Below are positions 6,170 to 12,923 of a stretch of 15,498 nucleotides of DNA, in pieces. The stretch's first letter is position 1. Each line of letters opens with the position of its first letter. The position numbers and the translations under genes are program-made. Origin of the DNA: Acinetobacter sp. (lineage in GTDB: Bacteria; Pseudomonadota; Gammaproteobacteria; Pseudomonadales; Moraxellaceae); contig JASLJB010000023.1 in assembly GCA_030152605.1 (NCBI GenBank), positions 1 to 15,498 on the forward strand, read 5' to 3'. Below the pieces are notes generated by a model. It saw only the letters and a program-made list of their open reading frames with translations. It searched no databases and was not told the origin of the DNA.

Positions 6170-7159
6170 ATGCAAGCACGCAACGATTGGACTCGTCAAG
6201 AAATACAAGCCTTATATGAACAACCTTTCCTCGACTTAGTTTTTCAAGCACAACAGGTTCACCGCCAGCATTTTGAAGCCAACAGTATTCAAGTCAGCAC
6301 CCTGCTCTCGATCAAGACCGGTAAATGCCCAGAAGACTGTAAATACTGTTCACAATCAGTACGCTATGACTCTAAACTTGAAGCTGAAAAACGCATCGCA
6401 GTCGATAAGGTGATTCAAGAAGCCAAAGAAGCCTTGGCCTCAGGTTCGTCGCGTTTCTGCATGGGCGCCGCATGGCGTAATCCACATGAGCGCGATATGC
6501 CTTATGTTTTGGAAATGGTCAAAGAAGTAAAATCACTGGGTCTCGAAACCTGTATGACCTTGGGCATGCTGAATGCCTCGCAAGCGGTTCGCTTAAAAGA
6601 TGCAGGCTTGGACTATTACAACCACAACCTGGATACCTCACGTGAACATTATGCGCATATCATCAGCACGCGTACTTTTGACGATCGTTTAAACACCATC
6701 GACCATGTGCGTCAAGCGGGCATGAAAGTATGTAGTGGTGGTATTGTTGGCCTCGGTGAAAACCGCAATGACCGTATCGGCCTACTTTATGAATTGGCCA
6801 CATTGGCGATTCATCCAGAGTCTGTGCCGATCAATATGTTGGTCCCAATCGAAGGGACGCCACTGGCAGATGTAGAAAAACTCGATACCATTGAATGGAT
6901 TCGCACCATTGCTGTTGCGCGCATCATCATGCCAAACAGCTATATCCGCCTCTCTGCTGGTCGTGAATCACTGTCTGATACCGACCAAGCGCTGGCCTTT
7001 ATGGCAGGTGCCAACTCCTTATTCTCAGGTGAGAAATTACTCACCACACCGAATGCCGGCGAAGGTCAAGATCGTCAGTTATTCCAAAAGCTCGGTTTAG
7101 TCGCAGAGAAAGCCAAACCGACTGTGGCTGAACTTTCAGTCGATGCGATGGCGAGTTAA
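6170..7159 (+). CDS. bioB: Biotin synthase
   Basis: BioB is the radical-SAM enzyme that inserts sulfur into dethiobiotin to form biotin, the last step of the pathway. The 329-residue protein has the CPEDCKYC motif with C53, C57 and C60 for the [4Fe-4S] cluster. The [2Fe-2S] ligands are C97, C128, C188 and R260, at exactly the E. coli numbers. Other family segments are YYNHNLDTS, CSGGIVGLGE and RLSAGRE. It is slightly shorter than E. coli BioB at the C-terminus, which is normal for the family. The ATG at 6170 follows the weak ribosome binding site GGAT. No other biotin gene is adjacent, so the pathway is split on this chromosome. A strong terminator begins 30 bases after the stop codon. Confidence 0.97.
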   Translation: MQARNDWTRQEIQALYEQPFLDLVFQAQQVHRQHFEANSIQVSTLLSIKTGKCPEDCKYCSQSVRYDSKLEAEKRIAVDKVIQEAKEALASGSSRFCMGAAWRNPHERDMPYVLEMVKEVKSLGLETCMTLGMLNASQAVRLKDAGLDYYNHNLDTSREHYAHIISTRTFDDRLNTIDHVRQAGMKVCSGGIVGLGENRNDRIGLLYELATLAIHPESVPINMLVPIEGTPLADVEKLDTIEWIRTIAVARIIMPNSYIRLSAGRESLSDTDQALAFMAGANSLFSGEKLLTTPNAGEGQDRQLFQKLGLVAEKAKPTVAELSVDAMAS

Positions 7160-7188
7160 TACCCAACTTAATCGATTAAAGCCGCAAC

Positions 7189-7222
7189 AAATTAAAGCCC
7201 GTCTTCGGGCTTTAATTTTTTT
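7189..7222 (+). terminator. Strong Rho-independent terminator of bioB
   Basis: A perfect 13-bp stem (7189-7201 with 7206-7218) encloses a TCTT loop, has a GC-rich top (AGCCCG/CGGGCT) and continues into a T run to 7222. This is a canonical intrinsic terminator. Confidence 0.92.
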
Positions 7223-7259
7223 CACTCAACATATTCACTAAACAGATTCACTGAACATA
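7221..7259. repeat. Three tandem 13-bp repeats after the bioB terminator
   Basis: Units at 7221-7233, 7234-7246 and 7247-7259 follow the pattern TTCACTNAACATA, with one further change in the middle copy. They overlap the T tract of the bioB terminator. Further short direct repeats follow: AAGTCA at 7263, 7272 and 7283, and AGGATCTGT at 7297 and 7311. Confidence 0.8.
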
Positions 7260-7342
7260 TTTAAGTCATACAAGTCAGTTTTAAGTCAGTACCTTGAGGA
7301 TCTGTTAAATAGGATCTGTCTGAGCTGAATAAATTTGAACTC

Positions 7343-7355
7343 AACGCAGCGCGTT
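7343..7355 (-). terminator. Short hairpin after the 70-aa reverse ORF, possible weak terminator
   Basis: AACGC (7343-7347) and GCGTT (7351-7355) form a perfect 5-bp inverted repeat with a three-base loop, nine bases beyond the stop codon of the reverse ORF. There is no clear T run in that direction, so this is tentative. Confidence 0.25.
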
Positions 7356-7363
7356 ATACAGCA

Positions 7364-7576
7364 TTATAATGATGTGATCAGGATGCCATAACTCGCATTT
7401 AAGAACTGACCAACACGGATAATATCCACACCATTGGCATGTTCTACTCGGAGTTGTTGCTGCAACACATCAAATTCAAACCGGTCATAACAGTCTTGAT
7501 GCTGACATAACCAACGCAGCGTATCTGCTAAATGATCATCGACCACATAGGTCTCGGCATTAAAATCTTTAGACAT
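7364..7576 (-). CDS. Hypothetical 70-aa protein
   Basis: I do not recognise this protein. It is acidic in its first half, has no signal peptide or membrane helix, and contains two cysteines in a WLCQHQDCYDRF segment (about residues 22-33). The second half is predicted mixed alpha/beta with hydrophobic residues near the end (ASYGILITSL). It looks like a small soluble cytoplasmic protein. The ATG at 7576-7574 is preceded by GCAGG very close to the start and by TTAGG farther up, so translation signals are only fair. It stands alone between the bioB terminator and an intergenic region. The amino acid make-up looks like real protein, but a chance ORF remains possible. Confidence 0.5.
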   Translation of the reverse strand: MSKDFNAETYVVDDHLADTLRWLCQHQDCYDRFEFDVLQQQLRVEHANGVDIIRVGQFLNASYGILITSL

Positions 7577-7831
7577 CCTGCATATACCTAACTCAAAACA
7601 GTTATTCTAGCTAAATCTGAGCAGATCTAAAACCAAGTCGTAATATTAGATCAGTGTTTTGATACTGGGAAGTTTTATGGAATATTGAGTTGGTCTTATA
7701 ACAAAACCATTGATAGACAGGATTTAAAATAAAAACCATGTGACGCAAATCCAATCAGCTCAAATCAAGACATCGAGATTCAAGCACACACAAGGTATTT
7801 ATTTTAAATCATAGATTGATGTTGGGATGGT
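7577..7831. other. AT-rich intergenic region without recognised genes
   Basis: These 255 bases lie between two reverse-strand small ORFs. I see no open frame with a ribosome binding site on either strand and no RNA gene. A short ATCTGAGCAGAT near-palindrome lies around 7615-7626, upstream of the 70-aa ORF. Confidence 0.4.
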
Positions 7832-7942
7832 TTAACGATGATATGCCCCACATTTGCGGCATACTTTGGTCACGCTGCTGTCAGCGCCAATCTCATATTC
7901 AAAAGCATGGATACAAAACAACCTTCTGATCTGTAAGAACAT
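7832..7942 (-). CDS. Small 36-aa zinc-ribbon-like protein
   Basis: A reverse-strand frame runs from ATG 7942-7940 to TAA 7834-7832 and encodes 36 residues (MFLQIRRLFCIHAFEYE through CRKCGAYHR). It was read directly from the sequence because it is very short. Support comes from a near-consensus ribosome binding site, AAGGAG (complement of 7950-7955), about seven bases before the ATG. It also comes from the residue pattern C10-x-H12 and C28-x2-C31-G, with H35 near the end, which resembles one zinc-binding knuckle. Small phage and Acinetobacter proteins often combine a C-x-H-x-F/W-E motif with a CxxCG motif, but I cannot name a family. Zinc binding is inferred. An in-frame stop lies six codons upstream of the ATG, so it is not the tail of a longer gene. 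Confidence 0.6.
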   Translation of the reverse strand: MFLQIRRLFCIHAFEYEIGADSSVTKVCRKCGAYHR

Positions 7943-7964
7943 TAACCCTCTCCTTGTTCAAAAT

Positions 7965-8007
7965 CATCATCTGCTACAACATATTTCATCCTGAAATATT
8001 GATGATG
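7965..8007. repeat. Two-tier inverted repeat upstream of the 36-aa gene
   Basis: The inner arms ATATTTCA (7981-7988) and TGAAATAT (7992-7999) are perfect with a three-base loop. The outer arms CATCATC (7965-7971) and GATGATG (8001-8007) extend the structure around a lopsided internal loop. It lies 22 bases upstream of the small gene's start, within its likely 5' leader, so it may fold in the mRNA or be a protein-binding site. Confidence 0.6.
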
Positions 8008-8025
8008 CTTGCTAATGTACAACTA

Positions 8026-8053
8026 TATTTATCATATTCTGCGAATTGTTCAA
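8026..8053 (-). promoter_or_regulatory. Candidate promoter for the 36-aa reverse gene
   Basis: On the reverse strand TTGAAC (complement of 8048-8053) and TAAATA (complement of 8026-8031) are separated by 16 bases. Transcription from here would give a leader of about 75-80 bases containing the inverted repeat at 7965-8007. Confidence 0.3.
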
Positions 8054-8192
8054 GGCTTTTAAAGGACTAAATTTTAATTTATGACCATTTGTTCATATCA
8101 AGATAATCAAGCCAAAATTTATTACCTATAAATCAAGCGCCTTTTTAGAGAACGCATTAAATTTATTTACAAAAATAATGACTCCACCTATC

Positions 8193-8220
8193 TTGCATAA
8201 ATGAGTTAAACCTATAGGAT
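8193..8220 (+). promoter_or_regulatory. Candidate promoter of the acyl-CoA ligase gene
   Basis: TTGCAT (8193-8198) and TAGGAT (8215-8220) are separated by 16 bases. The leader to the ATG at 8325 would be about 95 bases. The palindrome at 8221-8236 follows directly. Confidence 0.35.
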
Positions 8221-8268
8221 AAAGTCTTTAGACTTTTCATTAGGCTGATTCACACTTTTCGCGAATCA
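8221..8268. promoter_or_regulatory. Palindromic operator-like elements before the acyl-CoA ligase gene
   Basis: AAAGTCT (8221-8227) and AGACTTT (8230-8236) form a 7-bp inverted repeat with a two-base spacer, exactly at the predicted transcription start. A second repeat, TGATTC (8246-8251) with GAATCA (8263-8268), follows. A fatty-acid-responsive repressor could bind here, but no motif was matched to a named regulator. Confidence 0.4.
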
Positions 8269-8324
8269 CTTTTATTTGCAAGAAGCACTTTATTCATTTC
8301 TTAAATTTAAAATAAGGATAAAAT

Positions 8325-9956
8325 ATGCAAGGACGTATGATGTTTCAGCCGCTGCTGATTAGCAGCATTATTGAGCATGCAGCGCGTTATCACGCCGATA
8401 CTGCAATCATCTCTAAAAACACCGATGGTACCATGCAGCACACCAATTGGCTGAATATCTCCAATCATGCAAAACGTTTTGCAAAATCACTCAATCTGCT
8501 CGGCTTAAAACAACACGATCGGATTGCGACGATTGCTTGGAATAATCATCGCCACCTAGAATCGTGGTATGCGATTTCTGGAAATGGCATGATCTGCCAT
8601 ACGATTAATCCACGTCTCTTCCCAGAACAACTGATATTTATTATTAATGATGCAGAAGATAAAGTCTTACTGTTTGATAAAACCTTTTTACCTTTAATTA
8701 GCGGAGTCAAAGCGCATATTCCGCGTGTTGAACATTTTATTTATTTAGGTGCTTATGACCAAGATGTAGTCGATGCGCTACCAGAAGCCAAGTTTTATGA
8801 TGATCTAATCGCAGCTCAAGATGATCAATTTGAATGGCCACAGTTCGATGAAACCACAGCCAGTTCATTGTGTTATACCTCAGGTACCACGGGCAATCCC
8901 AAGGGCGCACTGTATAGCCACCGCTCAACTGTATTGCACAGCTTTGCGATTTCACTCCCCGATTCACTCCACTTATCTGCGCATGATGTGATGTTGCCAG
9001 TGGTGCCGATGTTCCATGTCAATGCATGGGGCACACCGTATGCCGCAGCCATGGTCGGTTGTACTATGGTTTTGCCGGGACCGGGTCTCGATGGTGCCAG
9101 CTTGGTTCAATTGATTGATCAATATCAAGTCAGCGTCGCCTTAGGTGTACCGACTATTTGGCAAGGCTTGCTCACCGCAGCCAAACAATCTGGCAGTACG
9201 CTCAGCAGTATGAATCGTAATGTGGTCGGCGGTTCGGCCTGCCCTGCCTCGATGATCAAGACCTTCAAAGAGCAGTTCCAATGCGACACCATTCATGCTT
9301 GGGGCATGACTGAAACCAGTCCCTTGGGAACCGCAAATCAACTCAAAGCCAAACATGATCAACTCTCCGATCAAGCCAAGTTCAAACTCAGACAAACCCA
9401 AGGTCGCCCACCTTTTGGTATCGACCTACGTGTTTGTGATGAGGAAAATGGCACCCATGAGATTGAACGTGATGGTAAAACCACGGGCAATATTCAAGTC
9501 AAAGGTCATTGGATCATCGATGCCTATTTTGGAAAGTCTGCATCTGCCCTGACCAGCGATGGCTGGTTTGATACAGGTGACATTGCCACGCTCAACGAAG
9601 ATGGCTATTTATCGATTCGAGATCGCGCCAAGGATTTAATTAAATCGGGCGGTGAATGGATTTCATCGGTAGAACTTGAAAATATCGCCATGGATTACCA
9701 AGGTGAAATCGCCATGGCAGCCGTGATTGCGGCAGATCATCCTAAATGGGATGAGCGTCCAGTGCTGATCGCGGTCAAGACTGCTGAAAGTCAACTCACT
9801 GAGGCTGAAATGTTGGCCTTCTATGAAGACAAGATTGCCAAATGGCAGATTCCTGACAAAGTGATCTTTGTGGACAGTATTCCACTGAATGGTACCGGCA
9901 AGATGTTGAAAAAAGAATTACGTGAACAATATGGCCAAGTATTGATGCAAAACTAA
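8325..9956 (+). CDS. Medium/long-chain fatty-acid--CoA ligase (AMP-binding, AlkK/FadD-like)
   Basis: This 543-residue enzyme belongs to the acyl-CoA synthetase (AMP-binding) family and activates fatty acids with ATP and CoA through an acyl-AMP intermediate. The phosphate-binding loop YTSGTTGNPKG is at residues 184-194. The GMTETSP motif starts at 327. The DGWFDTGD and IRDRAKDLIKSGGEW signatures mark the hinge to the C-terminal domain. K526 in NGTGK is the conserved catalytic lysine. Length and N-terminus (MFQPLLISSIIEHAARYH) resemble medium-chain AlkK-type ligases more than FadD, but chain length cannot be read from sequence. The ATG at 8325 follows AAGGA (8314-8318). ATG codons at 8337 and 8340 are possible alternatives. 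The gene is single and ends at a shared terminator. Confidence 0.92.
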   Translation: MQGRMMFQPLLISSIIEHAARYHADTAIISKNTDGTMQHTNWLNISNHAKRFAKSLNLLGLKQHDRIATIAWNNHRHLESWYAISGNGMICHTINPRLFPEQLIFIINDAEDKVLLFDKTFLPLISGVKAHIPRVEHFIYLGAYDQDVVDALPEAKFYDDLIAAQDDQFEWPQFDETTASSLCYTSGTTGNPKGALYSHRSTVLHSFAISLPDSLHLSAHDVMLPVVPMFHVNAWGTPYAAAMVGCTMVLPGPGLDGASLVQLIDQYQVSVALGVPTIWQGLLTAAKQSGSTLSSMNRNVVGGSACPASMIKTFKEQFQCDTIHAWGMTETSPLGTANQLKAKHDQLSDQAKFKLRQTQGRPPFGIDLRVCDEENGTHEIERDGKTTGNIQVKGHWIIDAYFGKSASALTSDGWFDTGDIATLNEDGYLSIRDRAKDLIKSGGEWISSVELENIAMDYQGEIAMAAVIAADHPKWDERPVLIAVKTAESQLTEAEMLAFYEDKIAKWQIPDKVIFVDSIPLNGTGKMLKKELREQYGQVLMQN

Positions 9957-9980
9957 ACTGAGTTCTAGGCCTTTAACAGC

Positions 9981-10019
9981 AAAAAAAATCCCACATGCAA
10001 TGCTTGTGGGATTTTTTTT
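9981..10019. terminator. Bidirectional terminator between the acyl-CoA ligase gene and lpxA
   Basis: A run of eight A (9981-9988) and TCCCACA (9989-9995) pairs perfectly with TGTGGGA (10005-10011) and a run of eight T (10012-10019). The 15-bp stem closes a nine-base loop. Because each side carries a poly-A/poly-T arm, it can stop transcription from both of the convergent units. Confidence 0.92.
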
Positions 10020-10047
10020 ACTGCTTTTACAGCGCTGTCATGTCAAC

Positions 10048-10836
10048 TTAGCGCACAATACCACGCTTGGAGTTTGCGACAGAATCAATCAACAACTGAA
10101 CCTCTGCGACTTCTGGGAGAATGTCACTTTGAATCTGTTGGATCGCTTGCTCAGTGGTGAGGCCAGACTTATAGATCAGTTTGAATGCTTCTTTTAAACC
10201 TTGAATCACATTCTTAGACCAGCCTTTACGTCGCATTCCTTCGATATTCATCCCAAATGCATGCGCTGGATTACCAGACACCATCACATAGGCAGGTACA
10301 TCTTTAAGAATCAACGATGCACCACCCACCATGCTATAAGAGTCGATACTACAGAACTGATGAATTCCCGAGTTGCCACCGACCACAACATAATTGCCAA
10401 TATTGACGTGACCTGCAACCCCGACATTATTGGCAAATATATTATAGTCACCCACCACACAGTCATGCGCGATGTGGGTATTGACCATCAATAAATTGTG
10501 GTCACCGATTTTGGTCAGTCCATGATCTTGAACCGTACCGCGATGTAAACTGCAATGCTCACGAATTTTATTGTGATCACCAATTTCAAGCCAAGTTTCT
10601 TCGCCTTGGTATTTTAAATCTTGACAATCCTCACCAACACTTGCGAATTGGAATATTTCGTTGTTTGCGCCAATTCGGGTATAACCTGCAATCACCACAT
10701 GTGAATGTATCTTAGAACCCGCTCCGATACTGACCTTTGGCCCAATCACAGTGTATGGGCCAATGCTGACATCTGCTGCAATTTCAGCAGATGGGTCAAT
10801 AATAGCGGTCTTATGTATTAAATCGTGATTGATCAT
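10048..10836 (-). CDS. lpxA: UDP-N-acetylglucosamine acyltransferase
   Basis: LpxA transfers a 3-hydroxyacyl chain from acyl carrier protein to UDP-GlcNAc, the first step of lipid A synthesis, in the cytoplasm. The 262-residue length equals that of E. coli LpxA. Hexapeptide repeats of the left-handed beta helix fill the first two thirds (for example VSIGPYTVIGPKVSIGAGSKI). The catalytic histidine is H124 in NTHIAHDC, equivalent to H125 of E. coli. Conserved segments QDLKY, HRGTV and GGNSGIHQFC are present. The ATG overlaps the fabZ stop codon by four bases (ATGA at 10833-10836), which indicates translational coupling. It is the last gene of the envelope operon, and the bidirectional terminator follows 28 bases after the stop. 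Confidence 0.98.
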   Translation of the reverse strand: MINHDLIHKTAIIDPSAEIAADVSIGPYTVIGPKVSIGAGSKIHSHVVIAGYTRIGANNEIFQFASVGEDCQDLKYQGEETWLEIGDHNKIREHCSLHRGTVQDHGLTKIGDHNLLMVNTHIAHDCVVGDYNIFANNVGVAGHVNIGNYVVVGGNSGIHQFCSIDSYSMVGGASLILKDVPAYVMVSGNPAHAFGMNIEGMRRKGWSKNVIQGLKEAFKLIYKSGLTTEQAIQQIQSDILPEVAEVQLLIDSVANSKRGIVR

Positions 10837-11321
10837 GCCTGCTCTAATTTTTTATGAGAAATGATAACTTCAGCTGTTGCAGCCACCATACCGTCCACGC
10901 TTGCTGTACACCAGTATTTATAAATGCCACGTTTTTGCATGACCAGTTCAGATTTCAAAACCAATTGATCACCCGGAACAACTTGCTTTTTAAAACGAAC
11001 TTTTTCAGCACCAGCAAATAAAAATAGTGAACCTGGTGTTGGTTTTTCATTGTTCATCACAAAACCCAGCACCCCTGAGATTTGTGCCATGGCTTCAACG
11101 ATCAACACACCCGGCATAATTGGATATCCAGGGAAATGACCCTGCATATATTCTTCGTTTATCGATACGTTCTTATAGCCCACGATTCCATTTTCGGTGA
11201 TCTCAGTAACGCGATCGACCAATAAAAAAGGATAGCGATGAGGAAGATAAGCACGTATTGTTTGAACATTCATCGGTAATTCAGGAACCGTAAAAGGCAA
11301 AGTCTTTAACTCAGTCATCAT
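10833..11321 (-). CDS. fabZ: 3-hydroxyacyl-[acyl-carrier-protein] dehydratase
   Basis: FabZ dehydrates 3-hydroxyacyl-ACP in fatty acid elongation and competes with LpxA and LpxD for the same acyl-ACP pool, which explains the conserved gene neighbourhood. The 162-residue protein has the hot-dog-fold active site GHFPGYPIMPGVLIVEAMAQ, with catalytic H62 and E76. LPHRYPFLLVDRV is the typical N-terminal helix and strand. It starts with two consecutive ATG codons (11321 and 11318). The first overlaps the lpxD stop codon by one base (TAATG), so coupling of translation is likely. An N-terminal extension of about 18 residues before VQTIRAYLPHR is slightly longer than in E. coli. Confidence 0.97.
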   Translation of the reverse strand: MMTELKTLPFTVPELPMNVQTIRAYLPHRYPFLLVDRVTEITENGIVGYKNVSINEEYMQGHFPGYPIMPGVLIVEAMAQISGVLGFVMNNEKPTPGSLFLFAGAEKVRFKKQVVPGDQLVLKSELVMQKRGIYKYWCTASVDGMVAATAEVIISHKKLEQA

Positions 11322-12391
11322 TATTTACGCATCTTTAAAGTAGATTCAAGGGACTCAATTCGAGTCTGCATATGATCCAGTTGTTTCAGTATTTTGGTCA
11401 ATGGCACATCTGCTAATTGTCGAATCCGAATGACTGCGCGTTTCCATTGCATTGCGTCAATCGCACCGATCCCAGATGAATAAATCCCAGACTTGGAAAT
11501 ATTTTTTGTGACCATTGACATACCGGTAATCGTCACATTATCTGTAATTTCAATATGACCTACCACACCGACTGCACCTGCAAAAGTACAGTTTTTGCCA
11601 ATTTTGGTGCTGCCTGCAATACCACATTTCGCTGCAATCGCTGTATGAGCACCGATTTTCACGTTATGTGCAATTTGCACTAAGTTATCAATGATCACAC
11701 CCTCTTCGATGATGGTATGGTCGAGTGCGCCGCGATCGACACTGCAATTTGATCCAATTCGAACGTCATTGCCGATCCGAACTGAACCGAGCTGCGCGAT
11801 ACGATTCCACTTCCCCTGATAAGGTGCAAAGCCAAAGCCTTCCCCTCCAATCACCGTATTGCTATGGATACGCACGCGGTCACCGAGTTGAGCTGCTGCC
11901 ATGATCATCACATGTGACTCAATCAGGCCGTCTTTACCGACTTCAACCCCATCATCAAGATGACTGTGCGACAAAATAACCGTCCCATCTGCCACCACAC
12001 AATGCTCACCGATCACCACATAATGGCCAATATAAGCCGTGTCTGAAATGATCGCAGAGGATGCGATTTGCGCTGTTGCCTCAATCCCGATTTGGGTATG
12101 CTTTTTTTCAAACGCATGGGTCAGGATTGCAAATGCGAGATAAGGATTGTCGACGATGATAAAGTTTTGACACTGCGTCAACTGATCTTTTAAATCAGCA
12201 GTGACAATTAAGGCACCCGCTTGCGAGTGTTGTGCAGTTTGTAAATGCTTTTCACCATTTACAAATGAGATCTGATGGGCTTGGGCGTGTTCCAAACTCG
12301 CCAACCCTGAAATAGACAAGTGAGCATCCCCAATCAGCTCACCTGCGACTTTCTGAGCCAGCGCCTCTAAATGATAAGTGCTAGATTTCAT
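11321..12391 (-). CDS. lpxD: UDP-3-O-(3-hydroxyacyl)glucosamine N-acyltransferase
   Basis: LpxD adds the second, N-linked hydroxyacyl chain during lipid A synthesis. The 356-residue protein has an N-terminal uridine-binding domain (about 1-100, with HQISFVNGEKHL) and a long left-handed beta helix of hexapeptide repeats. A C-terminal helical segment ends the protein (LADVPLTKILKQLDHMQTR). The catalytic histidine is H242 in NLVQIAHNVKIG, matching H239 of E. coli. The conserved GGEGFGFAPYQGKW segment is present. Only three bases separate it from the skp stop codon, so its ribosome binding site lies inside the end of skp. Length is close to the E. coli value of 341, with a slightly longer C-terminal helix. 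Confidence 0.97.
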   Translation of the reverse strand: MKSSTYHLEALAQKVAGELIGDAHLSISGLASLEHAQAHQISFVNGEKHLQTAQHSQAGALIVTADLKDQLTQCQNFIIVDNPYLAFAILTHAFEKKHTQIGIEATAQIASSAIISDTAYIGHYVVIGEHCVVADGTVILSHSHLDDGVEVGKDGLIESHVMIMAAAQLGDRVRIHSNTVIGGEGFGFAPYQGKWNRIAQLGSVRIGNDVRIGSNCSVDRGALDHTIIEEGVIIDNLVQIAHNVKIGAHTAIAAKCGIAGSTKIGKNCTFAGAVGVVGHIEITDNVTITGMSMVTKNISKSGIYSSGIGAIDAMQWKRAVIRIRQLADVPLTKILKQLDHMQTRIESLESTLKMRK

Positions 12392-12394
12392 CGA

Positions 12395-12880
12395 TTATTT
12401 AATTGCGTTGACCTTTTGAATCATTTTATCAGTTAAATCATATTTAGCGTCATAGGCCAAGGCCAAGTTTTTATTCAAAACCATGTCCAAAGTGTTCTCT
12501 TGGCGCAATTGTTCAGCAGCTTGCTTTACACGTGCTTCAAAAGTCTTGTTGGTGTTTTGAATTGTAGACTGAACTTTGGCTTGAACGCCCTGTTGAATGG
12601 TTTGAAATTCAGTCACTTTGGCTTGATATTGCGTATTGATCTGCTGTGCATTAGCACCTTGGGCTTGTGCTTTTTGTCTTAACGCATCAATCTCTTTGCT
12701 GATCTGCTCAAGCTTAGCCGTCTGCGGTTTAACCGACTGCTCTAAGCTGCTGTTCTGTTGCTTTAAATAGTTGCTGCTCTCGACAACTTTTTCTAAATCA
12801 ACCACCCCATAACCGGCCGCATGAACCAATCCAGTCATACTCAAAGCTAAACCGCATAATGCCAATTTAATATTATTCAT
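12395..12880 (-). CDS. skp: Periplasmic chaperone Skp/OmpH
   Basis: Skp is a trimeric periplasmic holdase that keeps unfolded outer-membrane proteins soluble on their way to the BAM complex. The 161-residue product starts with a signal peptide (MNNIKLALCGLALSMTGLVHA, likely cleaved after HA). The mature part begins with the beta-strand GYGVVDLEKV, and a long Gln/Ala/Lys-rich region follows that should form the coiled-coil tentacles (about residues 40-130). The start at ATG 12880 is chosen because GGAAGG (complement of 12888-12893) is a good ribosome binding site seven bases upstream. An in-frame TTG at 12895 would bury that site inside the coding region. The gene lies 43 bases after bamA, which makes its outer-membrane client pathway explicit. 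Confidence 0.93.
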   Translation of the reverse strand: MNNIKLALCGLALSMTGLVHAAGYGVVDLEKVVESSNYLKQQNSSLEQSVKPQTAKLEQISKEIDALRQKAQAQGANAQQINTQYQAKVTEFQTIQQGVQAKVQSTIQNTNKTFEARVKQAAEQLRQENTLDMVLNKNLALAYDAKYDLTDKMIQKVNAIK

Positions 12881-12923
12881 AATTGAACCTTCCAATGATT
12901 AAATATATTGCATCGAACCGTAC

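Noticed and set aside
7221..7259. Possible CRISPR-like array
   Set aside because: The 13-bp units are directly adjacent with no spacers, and no cas gene is present.
8067..8130. Short + frame of 16 codons after AAAGGA near 8063
   Set aside because: The ribosome binding site is too far from the ATG and the frame is too short, with no distinctive residues.
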